Part shown: positions 1-9,200 of the stretch, in pieces
Layout of the letters: every line of letters begins with the position of its first letter
How positions within the stretch are numbered: position 1 is the first letter of the stretch
Assembly (NCBI GenBank): GCA_025361325.1
Contig: JANYAL010000178.1
Span: forward strand, 1 to 13,698
Reading direction: 5' to 3'
Source of the DNA: Bacteroidota bacterium
GTDB taxonomy: Bacteria; Bacteroidota; Bacteroidia; Chitinophagales; Chitinophagaceae
Length of the DNA stretch: 13,698 nt
The notes under the pieces: generated by a model
What the model saw: the letters and a program-made list of their open reading frames with translations, nothing else
What the model was told of the DNA's origin: nothing
Database searches by the model: none
Translations under genes and position numbers: made by a program

Positions 1-761
1 CACCTGCCATCAGTACCTTACTTAGATTGACTATCTTCCCAAGTACCATCAATGGCAACTGGGTGAATAATGTTCCTTTGTCCGCTGTGAACACATCCGT
101 AGCAAATGGGGTGATACACCAAACTGCCGCCGTAGTGGCACCTCCTTCCCGTTATCTGTGGGACAGGATCAGTACGGATGCTAACCTTACCTACCTGCAG
201 GCAGCCATACTAAGGGCTGATAGTGGGGTTGCTGTTTCAAATCCCGGCAGCCTGGTTGGTGCTTTACAGAATATTGGTGCAAACCTCACTGTCTTTGCTC
301 CTGCCAATGCCGCATTCCAGGGATTGCTTACTGCGCAAATAACTGCAGCATTGATTGCACAGGGTGTTCCTCCTGCTATTGCCGCTGCACAGGCTGCATT
401 CCTTGCATCTACACCTGCTGTTTTCAGTAATCCTGCTTTGTACAGTGTACTTACCTCCCAGACCGTGAAAGGTATCATTGTTTATCATGTCCTGGGGGTA
501 AGGGCTTTTACAAATAATTTCCCCACAACGGCCACGTTTTATCCGACCTTGCTGAACGGGGCAATACCGGTTCACCCGGGTGTTAAACTTACCTGTACCT
601 TTGCGGGTCTCAATGTATCAACTGCTACGGTGAAAGGTTTAGCGAACGCTACAGCGGCAAGTATTGCTATTAATCCTTTTCCCGAACCATTTGGTACCAG
701 CGACCAGCATTACCTGAACGGCACGCTGCATGTGATCAACCAGGTGTTATTACCCCAATAA
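1..761 (+). CDS. FAS1 (fasciclin) domain protein, 5' end outside window
   Basis: This is the C-terminal part of a protein with at least two fasciclin (FAS1) domains. The frame is open back to the left edge (first whole codon at base 3), so the gene starts outside the window and the in-frame TTG at 27 is not a real start. The last bases of one FAS1 unit (ANGVIHQTAAVV, about 102-140) are followed by a complete unit. That unit shows the first conserved box TVFAPANAAF (288-317), then YHVLG (483-497), and the closing box HVINQVLLP (729-755) just before the stop. FAS1 domains are secreted or surface adhesion modules, and in Bacteroidota they usually occur in lipoproteins; the signal peptide is not visible here. 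Between the first box and YHVLG lies an alanine-rich, partly helical stretch of about 40 residues, longer than usual. Family call is firm; ligand and role are unknown. Confidence 0.9.
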   Translation, partial: PAISTLLRLTIFPSTINGNWVNNVPLSAVNTSVANGVIHQTAAVVAPPSRYLWDRISTDANLTYLQAAILRADSGVAVSNPGSLVGALQNIGANLTVFAPANAAFQGLLTAQITAALIAQGVPPAIAAAQAAFLASTPAVFSNPALYSVLTSQTVKGIIVYHVLGVRAFTNNFPTTATFYPTLLNGAIPVHPGVKLTCTFAGLNVSTATVKGLANATAASIAINPFPEPFGTSDQHYLNGTLHVINQVLLPQ

Positions 762-779
762 TTTATGTATCTAATAAAG

Positions 780-809
780 AAGAAGGACCCCAGTGATGGG
801 GTCCTTCTT
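780..809. terminator. strong hairpin terminator after the FAS1 gene
   Basis: A perfect 12-bp stem (780-791 with 798-809) closes a 6-base loop, AGTGAT. It starts 18 bp after the FAS1 stop codon. On + the stem ends in CTTCTTTATG, a short T-rich tail; on - it ends in TTCTTTATTAG. It can therefore end the FAS1 transcript and also stop reading from ychF, whose stop codon lies about 155 bp away on the opposite strand. Confidence 0.8.
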
Positions 810-965
810 TATGTGAAGAGCTGTAATAAGATGTGAGCAATGATCAACTGGCTCACCACAAAGTACAAGCTTTTTTCCTAGGCTGTTTATTCCTTACTGC
901 TTTTGGCAGGGTGCTTTCCTAAATTATCTTAACCTCCAACACTTTCCCACAGGCCCAACCATCTG

Positions 966-2066
966 CTATACATTGAACCTGAAATGCATCACATCCCCAT
1001 CCTGCACCAGGTATTCCTTTCCTTCTATGCGGAGTTTACCATTCTCGCGGCACGCTGCTTCTGAGCCAAGGGTAATGAAATCATGGTAGGAGATCACTTC
1101 AGCCTTGATGAATCCTTTTTCAAAATCGGTATGGATAACGCCTGCTGCCTGGGGCGCCTTCCATCCTTTATGAATGGTCCATGCACGCACTTCCTGTACA
1201 CCGGCTGTAAAATAGGTATAGAGATCGAGCAGGCGGTAGGTGGATCGGATGAGCCTGGTCAGGACGGGTTCGGTCATCTTGTACTCTTCCATGAACATAG
1301 CCCGGTCGTCGGGATTGTCGAATTCGGCAATCTGTGCCTCGATGGCATTGGTCATCACGATCACCTGGTTGCCTTCGTCCTTCACTGCTTCAATCAGTTG
1401 CTGCGAGTATTTGTTGCCGGTATGCATACTGATCTCATCCACATTGGCCACATAGAGCACGGGCTTATCGGTGAGCAGGAACAGGTCGGCGATGGCTGCT
1501 TTCTCCTCCTTGCTGAGACCCAGTGCTGCAATGTTCTTTCCCTTATTGAGCTGTTCCCTGCACCTGGCCAGTATCTCGTATTCTGATTTTAGTTTGGCGT
1601 CACCGGTCTTGAGCATCTTTTCGGTCCTTGACAGTTTCTTTTCCACGCTTTCCAAATCCTTCAGTTGCAGTTCCGTTTCAATGATCTCCTTGTCGCCCAC
1701 CGGGTTGATGGGACCCTCATCGCGCAGGATATTTTGATCTTCAAAACAACGGATCACCTGGATGATGGCATCCACTTCCCGTATATTGGCCAAAAACTTA
1801 TTGCCAAGGCCTTCGCCCTTGCTGGCTCCGCGAACCAGTCCGGCAATGTCTACAATCTCTATCTGGGTGGGAACGGTCCGGTCGGGATGCACCAGTTCGG
1901 CCAGTTTATCGATGCGTTCATCCGGCACATCTACCAGCCCGATATTGGGTTCAATGGTGCAAAACCGGTAATTGCTGGCCTGCGCCTTGGCGCTGTTGCT
2001 CACCGCATTGAATAAAGTTGATTTGCCCACATTGGGTAAGCCCACGATTCCTGCTTTTAAAGCCAT
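966..2066 (-). CDS. ychF: YchF/EngD family P-loop ATPase
   Basis: A full-length (366 aa) YchF, the universally conserved Obg-like P-loop protein that prefers ATP to GTP and associates with ribosomes. The P-loop is GLPNVGKST (residues 9-17), Walker B/G3 is DIAGL (73-77), and the G4 position reads NVDE (208-211) instead of NKxD, the change that gives this family its ATP preference. A coiled-coil-like charged region lies at about 135-175, and the C-terminal TGS domain fills about 282-365. Length matches E. coli YchF (363 aa). The ATG at 2066 is at the expected place before MALKAGIVGLPNVGKS. The gene diverges from the SpmAB-like gene and has its own promoter. No functional link to its neighbours is evident. 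Confidence 0.97.
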   Translation of the reverse strand: MALKAGIVGLPNVGKSTLFNAVSNSAKAQASNYRFCTIEPNIGLVDVPDERIDKLAELVHPDRTVPTQIEIVDIAGLVRGASKGEGLGNKFLANIREVDAIIQVIRCFEDQNILRDEGPINPVGDKEIIETELQLKDLESVEKKLSRTEKMLKTGDAKLKSEYEILARCREQLNKGKNIAALGLSKEEKAAIADLFLLTDKPVLYVANVDEISMHTGNKYSQQLIEAVKDEGNQVIVMTNAIEAQIAEFDNPDDRAMFMEEYKMTEPVLTRLIRSTYRLLDLYTYFTAGVQEVRAWTIHKGWKAPQAAGVIHTDFEKGFIKAEVISYHDFITLGSEAACRENGKLRIEGKEYLVQDGDVMHFRFNV

Positions 2067-2070
2067 CTGT

Positions 2071-2098
2071 TTGAGTTATGAATTATAAGTTAAGAGTT
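2071..2098 (-). repeat. four degenerate heptamers in the ychF leader
   Basis: Read on the - strand, the bases before the ychF start codon fall into a period-7 run: AACTCTT, AACTTAT, AATTCAT, AACTCAA, then ACAG and the ATG. A run of the same type, in the same orientation relative to its gene, precedes the divergent gene at 2277. Because of this, 2075-2091 and 2247-2263 form a 17-bp perfect inverted repeat. Confidence 0.7.
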
Positions 2099-2132
2099 TA
2101 GAGATTGAAGCGCGTAGCTTTTATTTTGGCTG

Positions 2133-2161
2133 CAAAGGTAAGGTTTGGAACGATATATCAA
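2133..2161 (-). promoter_or_regulatory. predicted ychF promoter (TTG-N18-TACCTTTG)
   Basis: Read on the - strand, TTG (2161-2159) is followed after 18 bp by TACCTTTG (2140-2133), a perfect match to the Bacteroidota primary-sigma -7 element TAnnTTTG with an acceptable -33 spacing. Transcription would start near 2126, leaving a leader of about 60 bases that contains the heptamer run next to the ychF start codon. Confidence 0.6.
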
Positions 2162-2246
2162 TTTTCATCATAAATCACTAATTTCAGATAATAAAAAGAA
2201 GCATGTTCAATACAATACGCATTAACGGATTGTATGGTACACACAC

Positions 2247-2274
2247 AACTTATAATTCATAACCCATAACTCTT
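2247..2274 (+). repeat. four degenerate heptamers before the SpmAB-like gene
   Basis: The run reads AACTTAT, AATTCAT, AACCCAT, AACTCTT, followed by TC and the ATG at 2277. It sits where a ribosome binding site would normally be and contains no purine-rich Shine-Dalgarno motif. It mirrors the run in front of ychF. No match to TAnnTTTG was found upstream on this strand, so the promoter of this gene is not located. Confidence 0.7.
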
Positions 2275-2276
2275 TC

Positions 2277-3764
2277 ATGGCCTTAAGCAGGATCTGGAGC
2301 GCTTTCATCATCATTGCCGTACTGATGGCAGGGTATAAATGTTTCTTTGTGGACGGGCAAAGTGATGTATTTACCCGTATGGTCACAGGCAAGGCCGACG
2401 ATGCCAGTAACTATATGCTCATCGGCGACATCAAAAGTATTCCGGATTCAAGTAAAAAGAATTTTGCAAGCCGTATAGAGAATTATGGATTTACCAATGA
2501 TTTCAAACTCAGGGACCTGAATACGATCATAACTGATAACCCGGCATCTGATACAGTAAAAAAACTTAAACAGCAGTATCCCCTGGCCCGGGTATTCAGC
2601 TTCCGGCAGGTAAACAACCGACTACAGAAACCGGTAGACGGTATCATTGAGACCTGCAAGGCCGCGGTAAACCTATCCCTTGGGTTAATAGGTATTATGG
2701 CGCTTTTCATGGGGCTCATGGGCATTGCAGAAAAAGCGGGGGGTATCAACCTCCTGTCAAGGATCATTGGTCCTTTCTTTTCCAGGATTTTTCCGGATGT
2801 ACCCAAGGGTCATCCTGCCATGGGACATATGATGATGAATTTCAGTGCCAACCTACTCGGACTTGACAATGCCGCTACGCCATTCGGTTTAAAAGCCATT
2901 GCCAGCCTGCAGGAGCTCAACCCCAACAAAACCAGGGCTTCCAATGCACAGATTATGTTCCTGTGCCTGCATGCTTCCGGGCTGCAGCTTATCCCCGTAA
3001 GCATCATTGCCCTTAGGGCGGGTTCAAAGGCCGCTAACCCCACCGATATATTTGTTCCCAGTATGATTGCCACGTTCATTGCCACCATGGCTGCCATGTT
3101 CATCGTTTCATTCCGGCAGAAGATTAATATCTTTCAACCGGTCATATTGGCCTGGGTGGGCGGGTTGTCGGCGCTCATTGCCGGTCTGGTGTTGTACATT
3201 ACTTCCCTGAATACAGAACATGTGCAGCAATTCAGCGGTATAGTCAGTAACGGACTCATCCTGCTGATCTTTATCCTTATTGTACTCGGCGGCCTGTACA
3301 AAAGGATCGACGTCTTCGATGCCTTTATTCAGGGGGCTAAGGGAGGTTTTGAAACGGCTGTACGGATCATTCCCTACCTGGTTGGGATGTTGGTGGCCAT
3401 CAGCATGCTGCGTAACTGCGGAGCTTTCGATGTATTGATCAACGGCATGAAACATGGTTTCGCTACGTTGGGAATGGATACCCGTTTTGTTGACGGGCTG
3501 CCTACTGCCATCATCAAACCATTCAGCGGGGGAGGAGCCAGGGGCATGATGGTAGACAGCATGAAGACATTCGGAGCCGATTCCTTTGCCGGAAAACTGA
3601 GCTGTATCCTGCAGGGCAGCAGTGAGACCACCTTCTATGTCATTGCCGTCTATTTTGGGTCAATCGCTGTTAAGAATACACGTTATGCAGTAGGAGCCAT
3701 GTTACTTGCCGATCTGGCGGGTATAATCTCCTCCATCATCCTTTGCTACCTCTTCTTTGGTTGA
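2277..3764 (+). CDS. fused SpmA/SpmB-type membrane protein (nucleoside recognition/gate domains)
   Basis: A 495-aa multi-pass inner-membrane protein joining SpmA-like and SpmB-like halves, which are separate spore maturation proteins in Bacillus. The SpmA signature is NFSANLLGLDNAATPFGLKA (188-207). The SpmB half has ETAVRIIPYLVGMLVAI (359-375), IIKPFSGGGARGMM (412-425) and SETTFYVIAVYFGSI (449-463). Such fusions are common in non-sporulating Bacteroidota and are annotated as nucleoside-recognition or gate-domain proteins; the transported substrate is not established. Hydrophobic segments lie near 6-24, 130-150, 225-247, 258-278, 287-309, 324-341, 360-377, 452-464 and 471-493. The oddity is a polar stretch at about 27-118 between the first two segments; as I recall, typical fusions are about 410 aa and lack most of it. 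The ATG at 2277 directly follows a heptamer run. Confidence 0.9.
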   Translation: MALSRIWSAFIIIAVLMAGYKCFFVDGQSDVFTRMVTGKADDASNYMLIGDIKSIPDSSKKNFASRIENYGFTNDFKLRDLNTIITDNPASDTVKKLKQQYPLARVFSFRQVNNRLQKPVDGIIETCKAAVNLSLGLIGIMALFMGLMGIAEKAGGINLLSRIIGPFFSRIFPDVPKGHPAMGHMMMNFSANLLGLDNAATPFGLKAIASLQELNPNKTRASNAQIMFLCLHASGLQLIPVSIIALRAGSKAANPTDIFVPSMIATFIATMAAMFIVSFRQKINIFQPVILAWVGGLSALIAGLVLYITSLNTEHVQQFSGIVSNGLILLIFILIVLGGLYKRIDVFDAFIQGAKGGFETAVRIIPYLVGMLVAISMLRNCGAFDVLINGMKHGFATLGMDTRFVDGLPTAIIKPFSGGGARGMMVDSMKTFGADSFAGKLSCILQGSSETTFYVIAVYFGSIAVKNTRYAVGAMLLADLAGIISSIILCYLFFG

Positions 3765-3774
3765 TGCCAATAAA

Positions 3775-3803
3775 AAAGCTGCTTCAACTTAAGAAGCAGC
3801 TTT
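3775..3803. terminator. bidirectional hairpin terminator between convergent genes
   Basis: An 11-bp perfect stem (3775-3785 with 3793-3803) surrounds a 7-base loop, AACTTAA, between the stop codons of the SpmAB-like gene and the lipoprotein gene. On the - strand the stem runs straight into TTTTTTATT, a standard intrinsic terminator for the susCD operon. On + it ends in CTTTGGG, a weaker tail. Confidence 0.85.
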
Positions 3804-3823
3804 GGGTGCTATGTTTAATATCC

Positions 3824-4597
3824 TTATTGATTATTGATACTGATCAATGCCCTTGCTTTGGTTCCACTCGTTAGCAGGGGGCCACCCTTGTACAAAAGGG
3901 TATAAGCCCTTTCCCTGGCAAAAGTTACACTGTTGAACCTGGCCAGTTCTGTCAATGTTCCGGCTCTTCTAACACTTAGTGTATCCAGGGTTAGCGTATA
4001 GGGCTCGGACATAAATTGTGTAGCTGAAGCGGGCGTAACATTACTGAACATATTTGCCCCCAGCCGGTAAGAGTACACATCAATATTTCCTGCAAAATCG
4101 TTCACGATAGAATTAACAAGCCGTACAGTGTAATGCAGGGTATCGGTACGGGAAAAATTATCCTGCATGAACATCTGTTTGGAAGGATCCGTGGAATTCA
4201 GCGAGTCGGTCAGGAAGAACGTATAATAGTTGCCTGCTACCAGGGTCTTGGAGAAAGCAACGAGGGTCATCGAATCGGGTGTATTTACACCATTGAGTGT
4301 TAGTCTGACTGATTGTGTACCTGCGGGCACGGCGGCATATAAATTGGTGGCTGTTGGAAACAGGGATCCAAAACTCATAAAGCCACCATTCAGTTTGGCG
4401 CCATTGACATACACATTAAAACTGTCGCGGTTGTTCAAGATGGCCCTGAAAGAAGGGGAGTACTGTCCTATCTTAATAAATGCAAAACCGCTGGGATCAG
4501 AAACAGCAGCTACTTTATCCAGTTGCTTTGAACATGACCATAAAAGGATCACAGGCAGGCAAAAAAGCAATATGATTGGTGCGATATTCTTTTTCAT
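3824..4597 (-). CDS. DUF4397-like surface lipoprotein, third gene of the susCD operon
   Basis: A 257-aa predicted lipoprotein. The signal peptide is MKKNIAPIILLFCLPVILLWSC, with lipidation at Cys22. The mature part appears to contain two related beta-sandwich units. Unit one (about 38-131) runs through FNVYVNG to VAFSKTLVAGNYYTFFLTD. Unit two (about 157-257) runs through NIDVYSYRLG to ARFNSVTFARERAYTLLYKG. This layout resembles DUF4397 lipoproteins, which often follow susC/susD in Bacteroidota. The start lies 20 bp after the susD stop on the same strand, so it is almost certainly co-transcribed. By position it may act as an accessory surface ligand-binding protein, as SusE/SusF do in starch uptake; that is inference. 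No catalytic motif is visible. Confidence 0.8.
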   Translation of the reverse strand: MKKNIAPIILLFCLPVILLWSCSKQLDKVAAVSDPSGFAFIKIGQYSPSFRAILNNRDSFNVYVNGAKLNGGFMSFGSLFPTATNLYAAVPAGTQSVRLTLNGVNTPDSMTLVAFSKTLVAGNYYTFFLTDSLNSTDPSKQMFMQDNFSRTDTLHYTVRLVNSIVNDFAGNIDVYSYRLGANMFSNVTPASATQFMSEPYTLTLDTLSVRRAGTLTELARFNSVTFARERAYTLLYKGGPLLTSGTKARALISINNQ

Positions 4598-4617
4598 TTT
4601 TCTTTTTTTTAGGTCAG

Positions 4618-6285
4618 TTATTGTTGAGTGAACCAGGGTTTGTAGGTTATATAATCCAGGTTTAGTGCACCTATCCGAGTAAGTTCAGGAATATCATAGA
4701 GATATTCCGAATTAAACCTGGGCCTGCAGCGGTAAACCAGGTTGTTATTATTGGTGGATATGAGGTTTACACCAGAGGGGGGTGTAAACTGTGCATATAC
4801 CTGCTTGCCAGTAGCGGGGTCAAGATCTATATAATGATACTTGCGCATATCCGTCCAGGTCTCCTGTACGCCCCAGCCATATAAAGCAATATATTTTTGC
4901 AGCATAACCATGGTGAGGGTCAGGCTACTTGCAGATACCGGAACTACAGCCGGATTGGCCAGGTAGGCATCCCGTATGGCAGGCGTGATGGCAGCAGCAG
5001 CTGGTATATTCTGCGGATAGTTCGCAGACAGCATGTCGAAATTTAGCCTTATACCATTTTTATATGCGGTATACGCCGTATTGTAATCTCCCTTGTTCAG
5101 TGAGGCCTCAGCTATAATGAACTGTATCTCTGAAGCAGTCATCATAGGCCAGGGGCTTTTATCCTGGAACAAATAACGGCTGGTGTCGGGTGTAGATCCT
5201 GCTGTTGAATTAAATAAAGAATTACCCCAGAAATTACGGGGATAATCAGCATTAGATAAAGACGAAGTGCCCAGCCAGGGTGTGAAACCTTTGAAAGTGC
5301 CATTTGCATTCTCCCGGAGCATATACCACCTCCTGGGGTCCGACACACCAAAAAAGGCATCCGTATTCCTCCCTGACAAGAGGTCGGCAATATAGCCTCC
5401 CTGGCGGATGGTTCCGATATTGGAGCGGAATGGACCATAGTAATTATTCACTGCCGAGGTGCTGCCCCCCAATACTTTTACTACCGCATTATCGTCATTG
5501 CTGGCTAAGGAAAGATTGGCGTATTTGATAGCCGAATCGGCATAACCTTTTGTAGAATAGATGGTCTTGTAGCTTAAGTCCTCATAGGAACGTGCCAGGA
5601 TACCATACACAAATTTCTTCCATTTGTTCACATCCCCGTTATAGAAGAACGCATCCCCGATGGCCAGGTTGGCCTGGCTTACCGCCCCATCTGTACGGTT
5701 TAGGTAATTCAATGCACGAAAACAAATGGTCCTGCAGCTGTCATACACTTCTGGCTGAATATCATAATGAAACTGCTGCTTGGTGGTATCAAACGCTTCC
5801 CGCAGGATGACGTCACTGTAAACGTTGGTTAGTTCCAACCAGCCCCAGGCCCTGATGGCCCATCCCACACCTACATAGTCCCATTTTTGTTGATCAGCTC
5901 CCCATTGAATGATCCGGTTCAGGTTACCGCCCTGACCGTAATAAACGGTTGCCCATAGTCCGCCAGTATTGTCACTGCCAATGGTTCCTCCCATCTGGCC
6001 GTAGTTCTCACCATTGGTCTGGGAACCCCAGAACTGTATGTACCTGCCCAGTAAAATAGCATCTGCCTGTACTCCATACCCTGTACCAGCAGACGAGTAA
6101 AAAGCAGTGAAACCTCCAATAACACCGGACAGTATAGATTCTATCGGTACCACGGTGGTTGCATTTGGATTGGCATACGCACTATCAATCTGTTTCTTGC
6201 AGGATAATGATCCCATCATGCCAATCAGTCCGGCAAAGAGTAGAAATTTATATAACTTATTTTTCATACTAAATGTTTTATTCAT
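4618..6285 (-). CDS. SusD/RagB family nutrient-binding outer membrane lipoprotein
   Basis: A 555-aa SusD-like protein, the lid that captures ligand over its SusC partner at the cell surface. The signal peptide ends in GSLSC with lipidation at Cys29. If translation starts at Met7 (codon at 6267), the peptide is a tidier 23-residue signal sequence with Cys23; both starts remain possible, and I kept the longer one. Family features include YANPNATTVVPIESIL near the mature N-terminus, the helical segment ASEIQFIIAEASLNKGDY (384-401), YIALYGWGVQETWTDMRKY (465-483), and the closing FNSEYLYDIPELTRIGA (524-540). It resembles the SusD-like branch of PF12741/PF12771. The gene begins 13 bp after susC and precedes the DUF4397-like lipoprotein. 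The ligand cannot be read from sequence. Confidence 0.94.
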   Translation of the reverse strand: MNKTFSMKNKLYKFLLFAGLIGMMGSLSCKKQIDSAYANPNATTVVPIESILSGVIGGFTAFYSSAGTGYGVQADAILLGRYIQFWGSQTNGENYGQMGGTIGSDNTGGLWATVYYGQGGNLNRIIQWGADQQKWDYVGVGWAIRAWGWLELTNVYSDVILREAFDTTKQQFHYDIQPEVYDSCRTICFRALNYLNRTDGAVSQANLAIGDAFFYNGDVNKWKKFVYGILARSYEDLSYKTIYSTKGYADSAIKYANLSLASNDDNAVVKVLGGSTSAVNNYYGPFRSNIGTIRQGGYIADLLSGRNTDAFFGVSDPRRWYMLRENANGTFKGFTPWLGTSSLSNADYPRNFWGNSLFNSTAGSTPDTSRYLFQDKSPWPMMTASEIQFIIAEASLNKGDYNTAYTAYKNGIRLNFDMLSANYPQNIPAAAAITPAIRDAYLANPAVVPVSASSLTLTMVMLQKYIALYGWGVQETWTDMRKYHYIDLDPATGKQVYAQFTPPSGVNLISTNNNNLVYRCRPRFNSEYLYDIPELTRIGALNLDYITYKPWFTQQ

Positions 6286-6298
6286 TTGTCATTGGTAA

Positions 6299-9200
6299 TT
6301 AAAAATTAGCCCTCAGTCCAAAACTCCAGCTAATAGGTGTGGGGGCGCTGCCCAGGTCAAGTCCGTATCCGCCAACACCACCTGTACCGGGGTTATTTGA
6401 ATTCACAGCAGGGTCTGCACCGTAATAATTGGTGATCAGCACCAGGTCATTACCCGTGAAAAAGACACTCAGATGCTTGAAGGCTTTCAGGTGACTGAGG
6501 ATCCTGTCCGGGAAATTATAACTCAGGGTAATATCTCTCAGCCGCAGCCAGTTCACATTATGCTGGATGAACTCCTCGTCAGGCAATGACGTGAAGTATG
6601 TGCTCAGGAAATTAGGGGTTACAACAATCGAATTGACTGTAGGATTAGCGGTATTTTGTAATCCGTCATTCAGCACACCTTGTATGAGTATGGGTGTATT
6701 GCGGTTTGAAGTGCGCTGGCTCTTACCGATACCCGTAAGTACCTGGTCGGTACCGTTATAGATATCGCCACCCACTTTCAGGTCCCACAGGAAATTCAAC
6801 GCCCAGTTCTTATACCGGAAACTGTTGGTCATGCCCAGTGTCATATTGGGTGTTCTGTCCCCGATCAGCTGGTTCCCTGTATTGGTCAGGGGTATACCGG
6901 ATAAACCGTTGATGATGATCTGGCCGTTGATGTTCCGCTGATACGTGGAACCTGTGATTGTACCTGTTGAATGACCCCGTATCAATCCACCCCTGATATT
7001 TGATATATAGGTATCCGAATTGTAGAAATCGTTAAGCGGTCCTATGGAACCGGGAAGTTCAAGCACTTTGCTCCAGACATGGTTTAGGTTAAAGGTGATA
7101 TTCCAGTTGAAGTCCTTCTTTTTTATTGGGTTGAGCCCCAGGGTCAGTTCGAACCCCTCGTTACGCAATGATCCAGCGTTGAACGTGTTGAGTACGGCAG
7201 TAGTGGCATAACTGGCCCGGAATCCCTGGGCGATCTGGTCAGTACAAAGTGTATTATAGTAAGATGCATCGATGGTGATGGCATTATGCAGTAATCTTAA
7301 TTCCGTACCTATTTCATAGGTCTGCTGCCGCTCGGGCCGCAGTGAATTATTTTGGTTGGTGAAACTGTAAGTGAAACCAGGTATCACGGAACTGCTTAGG
7401 TTGTTGACAAATACACGCTGGTTGGAATACGGGTCATTTAGCCTGGCTGTACTTGCCAGTGAAGCACGTAACTTAGCATAATCCAGTATATTGAAATTTT
7501 TCAAAGCCGGGAACAGGTCGGTCATGATTATACTTAAACTGGCACCCGGATAATTATAATTCCTGTTGGCGGCGGGAAGCGGGGAGGCACTTTCAAATCG
7601 GTGGGAGTAAGTGAAAAAGACCATATTCTTATATCCCAGTGTCAATTCCCCGAAATAAGCAAGTTCCCTGATGATATTCAGATTGGGCAGACCGAAATAA
7701 TTCCTCAGCAAACGTGTCCGGGACCCAGCAAGGGTAGAGCTGCTATCCCAGGGATTAAACCCGGTAACAACACTGCCGGCCTTATAGATGATCCCGTTCC
7801 GGACAGAGTCCACGACGTGATTACCTACCACACCAAATGCGTCGGTTTCAAAATCCTGCCACATGGTACCGCCCATCAGGCTCCCTGTGAATGCACCTAT
7901 CTTCTTTTTGGCAGTAGCTGTTATGGTATGATTATAACCTTTATAAGTCCTGTAATAATTATCAAGTGTTCCCAGTGTAGCGGCGGTCAGGATAAAAGAC
8001 TGGGGATGCTGAAAAAGGAAACCGTCTTGCTTATAGGTGTCATAGCCAAACCTGCCGGCAATGGTTAGCCAGGAAAAAGGGGTAATGTTTACACCTAATG
8101 TATACACATAACGGGATGTTTTGTCACCGCTGTAATTGTTCTTGGCGCTCCAGAGCGGGTTATCAAAGTCTGAATTATAATTGGCATTGAACATGGTTAG
8201 TTTACCGCCGTTCGCATCCTGGAAATTACGGATATCATTGTTGGCCGGCCAGGAGTACAAGTCGAGCAGGTAACCTCCGTTGGCCGTGGTACCTTTAAGC
8301 GGCTTCACATTGTCGGACCTGGTATAGGCAAAGGACGGGTCCAGTGTAATAATTTTACCAATGGCTGTATGGTTGGAGATCTTGAAATTATATTTAGTAT
8401 AAGTATTATTGGGTACCACGCCTTTATTATCGAAATACTGACCCGATGCACGGAAGCCAATTTCCTTTGTTCCCCATTCAACACCCAGGTTATGCGTTTG
8501 GGCAAAACCAGTCCTGTAAAAATTATGAATGTTATCAAAGAGTGGAGTACCTGCGGGCCACTTAGGACCAAAGGAGGAAAAAGAACCCGTGGCTGTGGTG
8601 GAACTGAAAGGAATACCATTTGTAGTTCCCGGTCCGTAATCGTTATTTACTTCAGCAAACCGCTGAATCTTCTCCCATTTAAAGTTATCGTCATAGCTCA
8701 CCTGGATCTTCCCATTGGTAGACCTGCCTTTTTTTGTAGTGATCACAATTGCACCATTACTGGCCTGGCTGCCATAAAGCGCAGTGGCTTCCGGGCCTTT
8801 CAGTACGGTAACAGCATCAATATCATTGGGATTGATGTCGGCAATACGGTTGGTATAGTCATTGTTCCTATTGGGCAGGTCGGAAGCCAGTCCAATACCT
8901 GCACCACTCTGGGAATTTGAGTTCAGTGTGCTGTTGTCCAATATCACCCCATCCACAATGAACAGGGGTTGGTTGGTGCCTGACAGGGTATTAAATCCCC
9001 TAAGGATAATACCGGATGAGGCACCGGCCGCTCCGGTTGTTGGAGTTACCGTTATACCTGCAACCCTTCCCTGCAGACTGGTGATGAAATTATCACGCTG
9101 TGATTGCTGGATTTCTGTACCTGATACACCCTGGGTAGAATACCCCAGCTCACGGGATGCCCTTTTACGGTCCATGGCGGTTACTACCACTTCTTCCATC

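Noticed and set aside
27..29. TTG as the start of the FAS1 gene
   Set aside because: The frame continues open to the window edge and encodes the end of a preceding FAS1 unit, so the gene begins further upstream.
833..856. Inverted repeat GTGAGC/GCTCAC downstream of ychF
   Set aside because: Only a 6-bp stem with a 12-base loop and no T run; too weak to call a terminator.
1083..2015. Open frames on + opposite ychF
   Set aside because: Antisense shadows of a conserved gene, with cysteine- and histidine-rich or low-complexity translations of no recognisable family.
2139..2147. TAAGGTTTG as a -7 element for the SpmAB-like gene
   Set aside because: The spacing inside the motif is one base too long, it has no matching -33, and it lies about 130 bp from the start codon.
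7601..8920. Long open frames on + opposite susC (155 and 183 codons)
   Set aside because: They lie wholly within the well-supported susC gene on the other strand, show no domain or signal sequence, and have no promoter or leader.
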